60,656 bases of DNA from Candidatus Mediterraneibacter faecipullorum (GCA_019119675.1 DWWO01000134.1:1-60656); one strand, 5' to 3'; shown: positions 1 to 8,157, counted from the first letter of the stretch. Made by a program: numbers and translations. Notes: generated by a model from the letters alone, not told the origin.

Positions 1-357
1 GCATCTGTCTATGTAGCAGTCAATATGCTGGTATCAGAGAACCGCAGAAACATCTCCATGCTGAAAGTACTGGGGTATACGGACCGTAAGATCGGACGCA
101 TCGTACTTAGCAGTAATCATGTTTTCCTTCCCCTTGGAATCCTCTTGAGCATTCCTGCGGCATATGTATTCTGCGGACTGTTCTTCCGGATGTTTGCCGA
201 TATGATGGGGATGCTGGTGAGCCCGTATCTGGAGCTTAAGAGCTGTATTATGGCCGCAGTCCTGACAGCAGGCAGCTATCTGGCGTCAATATATTTCGTG
301 CAGCGAAAGACACGGAAGGTGGATGCGGTGGAGTGCCTGAAGGAACAGCGGGAATAG
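1..357 (+). CDS. FtsX-like ABC transporter permease, C-terminal part
   Basis: The reading frame is open from the first base of the window, so this is the 3' end of a gene that begins upstream; about 118 residues are visible. Two hydrophobic segments flank a short extracellular turn, and the end is a basic cytoplasmic tail (VQRKTRKVDAVECLKEQ) of the kind that closes FtsX/MacB permeases. The stretch after the first visible residues (ENRRNISMLKVLGYT) is the conserved cytoplasmic coupling helix that contacts the ATPase in this family. Such permeases export lipids or peptides or sense antimicrobial peptides, but the substrate cannot be told from this fragment. The C-terminus appears intact. Confidence 0.8.
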   Translation, partial: ASVYVAVNMLVSENRRNISMLKVLGYTDRKIGRIVLSSNHVFLPLGILLSIPAAYVFCGLFFRMFADMMGMLVSPYLELKSCIMAAVLTAGSYLASIYFVQRKTRKVDAVECLKEQRE

Positions 358-593
358 CTGCGGCAATAAAGTTTCCGGAGATAGAAATGCTTGTTAATGA
401 AGGGCAGCCGGTATATTTGACAAAAAATGGATATGGAGCAATGGTTGTACTGAGTCTGGAAGAGTATGCCAGCCTTGTGGATAATGTGGAGATGAAATTG
501 GATGAAGCAGACAGAATAGCAGAAACCACCGAAGAAAGATTAAGCCATGATGATGTGTTCCGAAATGTAAGGAGTGTGATTCATGATAAATAG
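333..593 (+). CDS. Orphan Phd/YefM-type antitoxin
   Basis: An 86-residue protein whose middle (QPVYLTKNGYGAMVVLSLEEY) matches the Phd/YefM antitoxin core, followed by an acidic helical tail that in the family wraps the toxin. The start is uncertain: a GTG at 333 lies inside the 3' end of the upstream permease gene and gives a family-typical ~24-residue N-terminus, but it has no clear ribosome site; an ATG at 388 would remove half of the DNA-binding part. The usual AIKFPEIEM-like N-terminus is divergent. No RelE/Doc/YoeB-like toxin frame follows within the ~180 bases to the next gene, so it appears to be an orphan antitoxin or the remnant of a pair. Confidence 0.7.
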   Translation: MPEGTAGIAAAIKFPEIEMLVNEGQPVYLTKNGYGAMVVLSLEEYASLVDNVEMKLDEADRIAETTEERLSHDDVFRNVRSVIHDK

Positions 594-645
594 AAAACCA
601 CAATATTTACTTTAAGTATTTGAGCCTTCAAGCATCATGGATTAG

Positions 646-700
646 AATAATAAGAGTATGACAGGACGTTGAAAATACGAGCTGGCATGCTCTTATTATT
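646..700. repeat. 15-bp inverted repeat in intergenic gap
   Basis: Arms AATAATAAGAGTATG (646-660) and CATGCTCTTATTATT (686-700) are complementary at 14 of 15 positions, with one G-U type mismatch and a 25-base loop. It lies between the orphan antitoxin and the aldo/keto reductase remnant. No run of T follows the right arm, so it is a weak terminator candidate; it could also be a leftover of a deleted element. Confidence 0.5.
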
Positions 701-707
701 TTAGCAA

Positions 708-742
708 CAGTGTAGTTTCGCGAATGGTGCGGGCTGAACTGG
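708..742 (+). repeat. Partial copy of dispersed intergenic repeat
   Basis: The segment reads as a diverged version of the consensus seen at 23.7 kb (pattern AGTG..G.TTTGCGA.TGG.GCG...GAACTG). It shares the conserved GCGA, TGG and GAACTG blocks and the same orientation as the 23.7 kb tandem copies. It stops shortly before the ribosome site of the aldo/keto reductase gene. Confidence 0.5.
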
Positions 743-770
743 TACAGTTTTTAGCAGGAGGCAATATAAA

Positions 771-1571
771 ATGGCAGATATGCAGTACAGAGAGCTCCCT
801 CACGGCGGGGAGAAGATCAGCGTGATCGGACTTGGTATGGGTTCGATTCACGAGGGCAGCGAAATGGAGATTGAAAAGACATTAGAACTTGCCCTTGAGA
901 ACGGCGTCATCCGTCATCTGGGACTGTCCTCCCATGATCCTGAGATCATCCGCCGGTTTCTGGATACAGGGCTGATCGATATGGTCATGTTCAGTATCAA
1001 TCCGGCATATGACTACTCAACCGGCGATTACGGCATCGGCACAGCTTCTGACAGAGGCAAGCTGTATCGGGAGTGCGAGAGAGAGGGCGCAGGCATCTCT
1101 GTCATGAAGCCCTTTGGCGGCGGACAGCTCCTGAATGCGAAAACTTCACCTTTTAAACAGGCCCTCACGAAAACACAGTGTATCCGGTATGCCCTTGACC
1201 GTCCGGCAGTTCTCACGGTACTTCCGGGTGTACGGAATTCTCAGGATTTAAAGGATGTGCTGTCTTATCTGGACGCGTCTGAGGAAGAACAGGACTACTC
1301 TGTGATCGGGCAGTTCACGCCTCAGAATGCGGACGGGATCTGTGTGTACTGCAACCACTGCCAGCCATGTCCGAAAGGGCTCAATGTGGGCATGATCAAT
1401 AAATATTATGACCTTGCCCTCGCCGGAGATGAGATGGCAAAAGGTCATTATGATAAACTTGAAGTCAAAGCAGGCGAATGCATCCAGTGCGGCCACTGCG
1501 AATCCCGCTGTCCGTTCCATGTAAAGCAGGAGGCAAGGATGCAGGAGATCAGCAGGTATTTCGGTGAGTAA
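771..1571 (+). pseudogene. Aldo/keto reductase-ferredoxin protein with the catalytic middle deleted
   Basis: A 266-codon open frame with a good ribosome site (AGGAGG, 9 bases before ATG). The N-terminus (HGGEKISVIGLGMGS) and everything from VIRHLGLSSHDPE to the C-terminal iron-sulfur region (CVYCNHCQPCP, CIQCGHCESRCP) match the family of aldo/keto reductases with C-terminal [4Fe-4S] motifs, which from my knowledge run to about 370 residues. Residues 40-47 join directly from ALENG of the second barrel helix to GVIRHLG of a later strand. Roughly 95-100 residues are missing, and these should carry the catalytic Asp, Tyr, Lys and His. The frame is kept across the join, so a protein may be made, but it should not be a working reductase. 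Confidence 0.75.
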
Positions 1572-1791
1572 TTGCAGCGTCAGCCGGAGAAACAGACAGC
1601 AGCGTCCGGGAGATTCCGGCTATGCGCAGATTTTAAGGACGCTGCTCTTTTTATCCATTCCCACAATCGTAGAAGAAGTACTTGCCACGCTGCTCCAGTA
1701 TGTGGATACTGCAATGGTCGGACAGCTCGGAGAACAGGCAACGGCTTCGGTCAGCATTACCACCAATGTGACGTGGCTTGGCCGTTCCTGA
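1564..1791 (+). pseudogene. MATE efflux protein, N-terminal stump
   Basis: A 75-codon frame beginning at a GTG that overlaps the stop of the preceding gene. Residues 20-70 (ILRTLLFLSIPTIVEEVLATLLQYVDTAMVGQ) are the first membrane helix and loop of a MATE-family drug/sodium antiporter, normally ~450 residues. The match ends at TTNVTWL, after which the frame stops within a few codons, and the convergent LysR gene ends 3 bases further on. The remaining ~380 residues are absent from the window. I read it as a truncated relic of an operon partner of the aldo/keto reductase. Confidence 0.75.
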
Positions 1792-1793
1792 AT

Positions 1794-2684
1794 CTAGTTG
1801 ATAAACGACTGCCTGAGAACCTCAAGAAATTTTTCCACAGGTTTTGAAAAGACCTGATATTTTTTCCAGATGATATTCATCTTATTTTCCAGTCTGGGGT
1901 TCAGAGGACGAAAGCACAGATTGCTCTCGCCGGTCGTGTTAATGATCTTGTCAAGGCCGATCGCGTAACCGAGCCCTTCATCAACGAGAAGGGAAGCGTT
2001 GAAGATCAGGTTATAGGTGGCGGCGATATTGAGCTGGTCCGGCTCACGCCCGAGCCACTGGGTAAGGGTTCCGCCCTGAGATTCCTGCTGGGAAAGAATC
2101 AGAGGCACATCATACAGATCGGCGGGAGCGATACTTTCCTTTTCCGCAAGAGGAGAATCTTTGCGCATCAGAACACCCCAGATATCATGGTAAGGCATTT
2201 CGAGGACATTGTATTTCGTCAGATCTACATCCCCGAAAATAATTCCGAAGTCGATCAGCCCTTTATCCAGATATTCGGATACAAGTGTGGAATTTCCGCT
2301 GGAAAGGTGATAGCTGATGCCGGGATACCGGTCCTGGAGCTTTTTTGCGGCTTTTGCGATCAGACGGATGCCGTCTGTCTCGCCGGTGCCGATGAAAACG
2401 TCTCCAATGACAACATCGTCACTCATTTTTATTTCGGTTTCCGCTTTTTTCACAAGGTCCAGTATCTCCTCCGCACGTTTGCGCAGGATCATGCCTTCTT
2501 CGGTCAGTGTGACTTTCCGGCTGCCTTTTGTTCCGCGGATAAAGAGCTGTTTTCCTAACTCCTGCTCTAAGTTTTTGATCTGCGTGGAGAGGGTGGGCTG
2601 GGAGAGATGAAGAGATTCCGCAGCATGTACGATACTCTGTTCTCTTGCGATTGCGAGAAAATAATTAAGGACACGTAATTCCAT
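1794..2684 (-). CDS. LysR-family transcriptional regulator
   Basis: A full-length 296-residue LysR protein. Residues 1-60 form the winged helix-turn-helix (FLAIAREQSIVHAAESLHLSQPTLSTQIKNLE), and from about residue 92 there is the periplasmic-binding-protein-like effector domain. The ATG at 2684 is preceded by GGAGG at 8 bases. It is transcribed away from the small protein/DUF3737/PatB set that starts at 2886, the classic LysR layout in which the regulator controls the divergent genes. The effector is unknown; given the PatB/MalY lyase target a sulfur amino acid or related metabolite is a reasonable guess. Its 3' end abuts the MATE stump. Confidence 0.92.
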   Translation of the reverse strand: MELRVLNYFLAIAREQSIVHAAESLHLSQPTLSTQIKNLEQELGKQLFIRGTKGSRKVTLTEEGMILRKRAEEILDLVKKAETEIKMSDDVVIGDVFIGTGETDGIRLIAKAAKKLQDRYPGISYHLSSGNSTLVSEYLDKGLIDFGIIFGDVDLTKYNVLEMPYHDIWGVLMRKDSPLAEKESIAPADLYDVPLILSQQESQGGTLTQWLGREPDQLNIAATYNLIFNASLLVDEGLGYAIGLDKIINTTGESNLCFRPLNPRLENKMNIIWKKYQVFSKPVEKFLEVLRQSFIN

Positions 2685-2739
2685 GATAAGTTCCTCCGGA
2701 CTATATATTTATTGCTGTTAATGATGATCAACTATTAGG

Positions 2740-2770
2740 GTGACTATAGGTTGCTATGGTTACTATAGCA
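2740..2770. promoter_or_regulatory. Candidate LysR operator in divergent promoter region
   Basis: The 200-bp gap between the LysR gene and the divergent operon holds two CTATAG hexamers (2744-2749 and 2763-2768) with centres 19 bases apart and a third related CTATGG between them. LysR proteins usually bind such interrupted dyads in the shared promoter region. No other strong dyad is seen in the gap. Confidence 0.4.
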
Positions 2771-2885
2771 TGAATATGAATAGGATTCAACTATGGAAAT
2801 GCATTATAACAACGTATTTGCTATTCAAATACTGTGGTGCTAAACTGTATATCGAAAGAAAAGATAACATAACAGGCGGAGTAGA

Positions 2886-3152
2886 ATGACAGCATCTGCT
2901 TTATGTGTGAAAGGATGGACAGATATGAGACCGGATTCCAGAGAGAATCTTATTCAGAATCTGAGAGATGCGGGCTGCTGTGAGAAAATGATCTGTGATT
3001 TCATGGGATATTTTGACGAGGAGGACATTGACCGTCAGATTGCCCTGCTGGAACTTCACAGAGACGATCTCCTTAACAATGTGCACAGTGAAGAGAGGAA
3101 GATATCCTGTCTTGACTACCTGCTCTATCAGATCAGAAAGACTTCAGCATAA
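2886..3152 (+). CDS. Small helical protein of unknown function
   Basis: An 88-residue, charged, probably all-helical protein. I do not recognise a named domain. The stretch ENLIQNLRDAGCCEKMICDFMG followed by a basic/acidic helix and CLDYLLYQIRK resembles small clostridial proteins that sit next to regulators. Two starts are possible: ATG 2886 (GGCGGAG 6-8 bases before) or the in-frame ATG 2925 (AAAGGA upstream), the latter giving MRPDSRENL. It is the first gene of the set divergent from LysR and lies 51 bases before DUF3737. The paired Cys near position 30 and Cys near 75 could be metal or redox ligands, but that is speculative. Confidence 0.7.
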   Translation: MTASALCVKGWTDMRPDSRENLIQNLRDAGCCEKMICDFMGYFDEEDIDRQIALLELHRDDLLNNVHSEERKISCLDYLLYQIRKTSA

Positions 3153-3203
3153 TAGTGCGTGAATTTTAAACTTGTGAATTTAATAGGAAAGGAAGAGATA
3201 TAA

Positions 3204-4082
3204 ATGAGTCAGAAAAAAGAAATAAGACAGCAGTATTTAACAGGAGAACGCCCACTGTTTATGGGAAAAGACCTTAAAATCTATGACACGATCTTTGACA
3301 ATGGGGAATCTCCCCTCAAGGAAAGCCGGAACATTGAATTATACGGCAGTATGTTCAAATGGAAATATCCGCTCTGGTACAGCAAAAATATTCTTGCAGA
3401 GGACTGTACATGGTTTGAGATGGCGCGTGCGGGTGTATGGTATACAGACAATATTACCGTGAGAAATGCCATGATTGAAGCGCCCAAGAATTTCAGAAGA
3501 TGCCACGGAGTTGTATTGGAAAATGTAGATTTCCCGAATGCACAGGAGACGCTCTGGAGCTGTGAGCAGGTGAAGATGGACCGTGTCACTGCAAAGGGCG
3601 ATTACTTTGCCATGAACTGTACGGATATGGAACTCAATGACTTTAAACTGGACGGCAATTATTCCTTTGACGGGGCGAAGAACGTAGAGATCCACAATGC
3701 GAAAATGCTTTCCAAGGACGCATTTTGGAACAGTGAAAATGTAACAGTCTATGATTCCTTTATTTCAGGAGAATACCTGGGATGGAATGCAAAGAACCTG
3801 ACCCTTGTCAATTGCACGATCGAGAGCCTTCAGGGGATGTGCTACATCGACAACCTTGTGATGAAGAACTGCAAACTCATCAATACGACGCTCGCATTTG
3901 AATACTCCACAGTGGATGCGGATATCCACGGAAAGATTGACAGCGTTTTAAATCCGTCCGGAGGGACTATCCGTGCGGAACATATCGGCGACCTTATTAT
4001 CGAGAAGGATAAGATCGATCCGTCAAAGACAAAGATCATCTGCAGCGATGTTGAACATGAGAAGCAGTGTGCCTGCGCGTGA
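3204..4082 (+). CDS. DUF3737 family beta-helix protein
   Basis: A 292-residue protein matching the DUF3737 family. It consists of short repeated strands (SKNILAEDCTWFEMARAG, SENVTVYDSFISGEYLGWNAKNLTLVNC) with N/C-rich turns typical of a right-handed parallel beta-helix. No signal peptide or membrane segment is visible, so it is likely cytoplasmic. The function of DUF3737 is not established. Ribosome site GGAAAGGAAGAG precedes the ATG. It lies between the small helical protein and the PatB-type lyase (12 bases downstream), so these three genes are probably cotranscribed and under the divergent LysR regulator. Confidence 0.9.
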   Translation: MSQKKEIRQQYLTGERPLFMGKDLKIYDTIFDNGESPLKESRNIELYGSMFKWKYPLWYSKNILAEDCTWFEMARAGVWYTDNITVRNAMIEAPKNFRRCHGVVLENVDFPNAQETLWSCEQVKMDRVTAKGDYFAMNCTDMELNDFKLDGNYSFDGAKNVEIHNAKMLSKDAFWNSENVTVYDSFISGEYLGWNAKNLTLVNCTIESLQGMCYIDNLVMKNCKLINTTLAFEYSTVDADIHGKIDSVLNPSGGTIRAEHIGDLIIEKDKIDPSKTKIICSDVEHEKQCACA

Positions 4083-4094
4083 GGGAAATGCAGC

Positions 4095-5261
4095 ATGAAA
4101 TATAATTTTGACGAAATAATCGACCGTAAAAATACTGGCTCCCTGAAATGGGATGTGCCGGACGGAGAGCTTCCCATGTGGGTGGCAGATATGGACTTCC
4201 GTACGGCTCCGGCGGTGAGAGAAGCCATTGCAGAGCGCGCTTCCCATGGAATATTCGGTTATACAGTGGTGCCGGACGAGTGGTATGTGGCATATCAGTC
4301 ATGGTGGAGCAGCCGGCATCACTTTGAGATAGAGAAGGACTGGCTTATCTTCTGTACAGGAGTGGTGCCTGCAATCTCAAGTGTCGTCAGAAAGCTGACT
4401 ACAGTGGCGGAGAAAGTTGTTGTCATGACGCCGGTATACAATATATTTTTCAATTCAATCCTGAACAACGGAAGAAATGTACTTGAGAGCAAACTGAAAC
4501 TGGAAAACGGTGTCTATGAGATCGACTTTGAAGATCTGGAAGAAAAACTTTCAGATCCGCAGGCAACCTTGCTGCTTTTGTGTAATCCGCAGAATCCGGC
4601 AGGAAGGATCTGGGATAAAGAGACGCTGGAACGGATCGGAGATCTGTGCGTAAAGCATCATGTGCTTGTTCTCTCCGATGAGATCCACTGTGATCTTGTA
4701 AAACCGGGCACAGAGTATGTGCCGTTTGCATCAGTCTCGGAAAACTGCCGGAGGAACAGCATCACCTGCGTGGCTCCGACGAAAGCATTTAATATTGCAG
4801 GGATACAGACGGCCGCCGTGATCGTGCCGGATGAAACGATCCGTCATAAAGTTAACCGTGGACTCAATACAGATGAAGTGGCGGAGCCGAATGTATTTGC
4901 AGCCATAGCCCCGGTTGCTGCTTTTATGCATGGCGGGGAGTGGCTGGATGAACTGAATGTGTATTTGTGGGAGAACAGGAAGCGGGCGGAAGAGTATATT
5001 GACCGCGAGATAGAAAATGTGACTGCAGTCCGGGGAGAAGCCACTTATCTGCTGTGGATCGACTGCCGGAAAGTGACAGAGGATTCTGAAGATCTGAGCG
5101 AGTTTATTCGTAAGGAGACCGGGCTTTATATCAGTGCCGGAAAAGAGTATCATAACGGCGACGGATTTCTGCGGATGAACCTTGCCTGCCCGGGAACGCG
5201 CCTGGAGGAAGGTCTGAAGAGATTGAAAGCCGGAATCGAGGCATACAGGGGCAGTATATAA
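4095..5261 (+). CDS. PatB/MalY-type PLP-dependent C-S lyase / aminotransferase
   Basis: A full-length 388-residue fold-type I PLP enzyme. The start MKYNFDEIIDRKNTGSLKWD and MWVADMDF are signatures of the MalY/PatB family, which cleaves cystathionine and other cysteine S-conjugates. The PLP lysine is Lys230 in APTKAFNIAG, and the cofactor-contacting SDEIHCDLV and the NPQNPAGRIW motif are present. It starts 12 bases after DUF3737 and ends the LysR-divergent set, followed by an intrinsic terminator. It probably acts on a thioether amino acid, yielding pyruvate, ammonia and a thiol; in E. coli MalY also has a regulatory role, which cannot be assessed here. Confidence 0.9.
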   Translation: MKYNFDEIIDRKNTGSLKWDVPDGELPMWVADMDFRTAPAVREAIAERASHGIFGYTVVPDEWYVAYQSWWSSRHHFEIEKDWLIFCTGVVPAISSVVRKLTTVAEKVVVMTPVYNIFFNSILNNGRNVLESKLKLENGVYEIDFEDLEEKLSDPQATLLLLCNPQNPAGRIWDKETLERIGDLCVKHHVLVLSDEIHCDLVKPGTEYVPFASVSENCRRNSITCVAPTKAFNIAGIQTAAVIVPDETIRHKVNRGLNTDEVAEPNVFAAIAPVAAFMHGGEWLDELNVYLWENRKRAEEYIDREIENVTAVRGEATYLLWIDCRKVTEDSEDLSEFIRKETGLYISAGKEYHNGDGFLRMNLACPGTRLEEGLKRLKAGIEAYRGSI

Positions 5262-5266
5262 AACGT

Positions 5267-5338
5267 CCAGTTCCCGCCATTTGCAAAATTGCACTGAAAT
5301 GTAACAGTTCAGCCCGCGCCATTCGCAAAACCGCACTA
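5267..5338 (-). repeat. Two partial copies of the dispersed intergenic repeat
   Basis: 5267-5301 and 5303-5338 are two adjacent degenerate copies of the CAGTTC...CGCCA.T.GCAAA...GCACT core, in reverse orientation to the 23.7 kb tandem copies. The first has a short internal deletion. They lie between the PatB stop and its terminator. Confidence 0.55.
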
Positions 5339-5344
5339 AAAATG

Positions 5345-5384
5345 AGAACAGATATCAAAAATAACTTGATATCTGTTCTTTTTT
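5345..5384 (+). terminator. Intrinsic terminator of the DUF3737/PatB operon
   Basis: A perfect 12-bp stem (GAACAGATATCA at 5346-5357 with TGATATCTGTTC at 5367-5378), a 9-base loop and a T run at 5379-5384. The right arm also supplies the -35 element of the next promoter. Confidence 0.85.
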
Positions 5385-5421
5385 CGTGTATGATAATGAC
5401 ATGAGTTAGAACAAACTAACT
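5366..5421 (+). promoter_or_regulatory. Promoter and AGTTAG-N6-CTAACT operator for DUF2325
   Basis: TTGATA (5366-5371), a 17-base spacer and TATGAT (5389-5394) make a good sigma-A promoter whose -35 lies in the preceding terminator arm and whose spacer holds the T run. Just after it, 5404-5421 is a dyad AGTTAG-N6-CTAACT covering the expected transcription start. The same dyad with the same spacing occurs upstream of enolase at 42594-42611. It resembles binding sites of DtxR/MntR-type metal repressors, but that assignment is inference. Confidence 0.65.
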
Positions 5422-5473
5422 ATCGGAGAATAAAAATATGTTACTTTTATTACTTTTCTACAGGAGGTTTTAT

Positions 5474-5755
5474 ATGAGTGTCGTTATCATCGGAGGCCAT
5501 GACCGGATGGTCTGCCAGTATAAAAAGATCTGTAAGCAGTTCAACTGTAAGGCAAAAGTGTTCACGCAGATGTCAGCTTCCTTAAGTAAGCAGATCGGAA
5601 GTCCGGATCTGATCGTGTTGTTCACGAATACAGTGTCACATAAGATGGTGAAATGCGCGGTAGAAGAGGCAGGGAGATGTAATGCCTGTGTGGTAAGATG
5701 CCATACGAGCAGCAAAAATGCACTGGAAGAAATTCTCTGCAATGCGTGTGCTTAA
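5474..5755 (+). CDS. DUF2325 domain protein
   Basis: A 93-residue protein. The start at 5474 is chosen because CAGGAGG lies 6 bases before it and the product then begins MSVVIIGGHDRM, the usual start of DUF2325; an earlier in-frame ATG at 5438 would add a hydrophobic stretch with no ribosome site. The family has a Rossmann-like strand (VVIIGGHD), a conserved Cys in CQYKKIC and a second strand (LIVLFTNTVSHKMV). Function is unknown. The final CNACA and several other Cys residues suggest metal or redox sensing. The dyad over its start site fits metal-responsive control. The stop codon lies within the left arm of the long palindrome that follows. Confidence 0.85.
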   Translation: MSVVIIGGHDRMVCQYKKICKQFNCKAKVFTQMSASLSKQIGSPDLIVLFTNTVSHKMVKCAVEEAGRCNACVVRCHTSSKNALEEILCNACA

Positions 5756-5946
5756 TTCGTAATTCCGGGGTGGGAAAGTGTCCGCCGGAGTACAGGTGTC
5801 ACTCGCAGGCGCGCTCTCGCTCGGGCCGCAACATAGCAGTACATAAGGCGGCAAAGAACGCCGCCTAAGTGCTGATGTTGCTCTACGGCCTTTGAGTAAC
5901 ACCTGTACTCCGGCTGGGCTTTTCTCTCCCGGAATTTCAGATTAAG
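5751..5946. repeat. 196-bp nested palindrome between convergent genes
   Basis: Outward from the centre, matching arms are AGGCGGC/GCCGCCT (loop AAAGAAC), GCAACAT/ATGTTGC, a 16-bp perfect GCCGGAGTACAGGTGT and its complement (5784-5799 with 5898-5913), AATTCCGGG/CCCGGAATT, and CTTAAT/ATTAAG at the ends. Intervening segments are unequal internal loops. The whole stretch would fold into one long imperfect hairpin. It lies between the convergent DUF2325 and glgX genes. It could be a MITE-like relic, a structured RNA or a strong bidirectional terminator; no T run is seen at either end. The remaining bases 5947-6010 show only a weak GGTGTTGC/GCAATACC pairing. Confidence 0.75.
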
Positions 5947-6010
5947 GCGGGAGTAGATTGAAGGTGTTGCCATTCGTTGATTCGGCTGGAAGCAAAGAAA
6001 GCAATACCTG

Positions 6011-8125
6011 TTATTCTGATTTTTCTCCTACAAATACAATTACAGAACGTTCGCCGAGGACGATGTTTTTTTCTGCCGCGGGCATTTGATCTACAGTGAA
6101 GGTCTGCTGTTTCGGATCGCCTGTATTGACTGCAATCTTCCAGCAGTATTGTTCCGGCAGCTCGGGAAGTGTAAGGTTTGCCGGATACCAGTATGCATTG
6201 GCTGCCACGTAAATGAGATCTTCGCGGCCTTCTTCTTCGTCATATCCGGCAAAAAGGACGCAGGCTGTATAGGCATTTTCCAAACGCTCGTTATTCCACG
6301 GCTCCAGCCCGTGCATGCTCATGGACGGAAAGCCGATATAACTCGGCTCCAGATCTTTTCGGATTGCCGGATGCTCCTTGCGGAAAGCGATCATATAGCG
6401 GAAAAATTCAAAGAGATCCTCGTTCTTATGAAGCAGATTCCAGTCCAGCCACGAGATCGGATTGTCCTGACAATAGGGATTGTTATTTCCGAATCGTGTA
6501 TCGCCGAATTCATCGCCGGAGAGGAACATGGGAGTCCCCCGGCTGCACATGAGTACGGCACAGGCATTCTTGATCATCCGGAAACGCAGTGCAAGGACTT
6601 CCGGATCCTCTGTATCTCCCTCCACACCACAGTTCCAGCTGTTGTTGTCATCATATCCGTCCGTGTTATCCCAGCCGTTTGCTTCATTGTGTTTCTTGTT
6701 ATAGCTGTACAGGTCATAGAGCGTGAATCCGTCGTGGCAGGTCAGGAAGTTGACGGAAGCATTGCCGCCGCGGTAGACCGGATCATACAGATCCGGGGAA
6801 CCGGTCATTCTCTGTGCGGCAATCCCCGCCATCTTGCTGTCCCCCTTCAGGAAACACCGCATATCATCCCTGTAGCGTCCGTTCCATTCCGCCCAGCGTT
6901 TCCAGGACGGGAAAGAACCCACCTGATAGAGTCCGCCGGCATCCCAGGCCTCGGCAATGAGCTTGACATTTCCAAGGATCGGATCGAAGGCCAGACTCCG
7001 CAGCAGCGGCGGCTGATTCAGGGGAGTGCCGTTATCACTGCGCCCGAGGATGGACGCCAGATCGAACCGGAAACCGTCCACCCGGTAGTCCGTCACCCAG
7101 TAGCGGAGACAGTCGAGGATCAGCTCCTGAACGACAGGGTGATTACAGTTCAGCGTATTTCCGCAGCCACTGAAGTTATAGTATTTCCCGTCAGGGGTGA
7201 GCATATAGTAGATATTGTTGTCAAATCCTTTGAAACAGAAAGACGGCCCCATTTCATTTCCTTCGGCCGTATGGTTGAACACAACGTCCAGGATCACGTC
7301 GATCTCATTGTCGTGCAGCGCCTTGATCAGACGTTTCAGCTCCATTCCCTCACGATTATATTCAATGCTGGAGGAGTAGCTTGTATTCGGGGCAAAGAAG
7401 CAGACCGGATTATAGCCCCAGTAGTCGAGAAGTTCATTATCATCGATCAGGCGTGCATCACGCATCTCGTCAAATTCAAAGACAGGCATCAGCTCCACCG
7501 CATTGATCCCCAGCCTTTTCAGATAAGGAATCTTTTCTTCCAGCCCTTTAAACGTGCCCGGACAGGATACGCCGGAGGAGGGAGATTTGGTAAATCCGCG
7601 GACATGGAGCTCATAGATTACCAGATCTTCCATAGGGATAGGCTCACTTCGTTCCAGGCCCCAGTCAAAGTTGTTCTGTACGACCCGCGCACGGTAGCTG
7701 TGATGGGGATTATTCTTGCATCCCCACTGGCTTTGTCCGGTGACTGCGCGGGCATAGGGATCCAGCAGGATTTTCGTCTTGTCGAACCGCAGCCCTTTTT
7801 TCTCGTCATAGGGACCGTCCAGCCGGTAGGCATATTCGAATTCTTCGATATCCAGTCCGAATACGATCATGGAATAGACAAAGCCGATCTTGTAATTATC
7901 GGGAAATTTCAGAGCAGCAAAAGGCTCTTCTGCATCGCGGTGGAAGAGCAGAAGTTCACAGGACGTTGCTCCATGCGACTGGATCGTAAAATTGACGCCG
8001 CCAGGGATCACGGTGGCTCCGAAGAACCGGAAGAATCCGGGGCGGACCTGAAAGCCGGAGATCGTATCCAGTGGCTTTAACTGGCGCCCGGGCACGAGCA
8101 CCAGATCTGATGTATGCAGTGACAT
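6011..8125 (-). CDS. glgX: Glycogen debranching enzyme (isoamylase-type GH13)
   Basis: A ~704-residue GlgX-type debranching enzyme that hydrolyses alpha-1,6 branches of glycogen or limit dextrins in the cytoplasm. An N-terminal CBM48-like domain (NFTIQSHGATSCELLLFHRD) is followed by the GH13 barrel with DVVFNHTAEGNE, the nucleophile region DGFRFDLAS, the acid LIAEAWDAGG and NFLTCHDGFTLYDL, then a C-terminal beta domain. The start is placed at 8125 rather than the in-frame ATG at 8134 because AAGGAG directly abuts the upstream ATG but is 9 bases from 8125. It lies 32 bases after the response regulator gene, so readthrough from the two-component operon is possible. Confidence 0.95.
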   Translation of the reverse strand: MSLHTSDLVLVPGRQLKPLDTISGFQVRPGFFRFFGATVIPGGVNFTIQSHGATSCELLLFHRDAEEPFAALKFPDNYKIGFVYSMIVFGLDIEEFEYAYRLDGPYDEKKGLRFDKTKILLDPYARAVTGQSQWGCKNNPHHSYRARVVQNNFDWGLERSEPIPMEDLVIYELHVRGFTKSPSSGVSCPGTFKGLEEKIPYLKRLGINAVELMPVFEFDEMRDARLIDDNELLDYWGYNPVCFFAPNTSYSSSIEYNREGMELKRLIKALHDNEIDVILDVVFNHTAEGNEMGPSFCFKGFDNNIYYMLTPDGKYYNFSGCGNTLNCNHPVVQELILDCLRYWVTDYRVDGFRFDLASILGRSDNGTPLNQPPLLRSLAFDPILGNVKLIAEAWDAGGLYQVGSFPSWKRWAEWNGRYRDDMRCFLKGDSKMAGIAAQRMTGSPDLYDPVYRGGNASVNFLTCHDGFTLYDLYSYNKKHNEANGWDNTDGYDDNNSWNCGVEGDTEDPEVLALRFRMIKNACAVLMCSRGTPMFLSGDEFGDTRFGNNNPYCQDNPISWLDWNLLHKNEDLFEFFRYMIAFRKEHPAIRKDLEPSYIGFPSMSMHGLEPWNNERLENAYTACVLFAGYDEEEGREDLIYVAANAYWYPANLTLPELPEQYCWKIAVNTGDPKQQTFTVDQMPAAEKNIVLGERSVIVFVGEKSE

Positions 8126-8157
8126 AGTGGCCATCTCCTTTCAAGCCTGTGACACTG

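Noticed and set aside
6086..8080. A 664-codon frame open on the plus strand opposite glgX
   Set aside because: It is entirely antisense to a clear, full-length debranching enzyme, has no ribosome site and its translation shows no family features; such long shadows occur opposite strongly biased codons.
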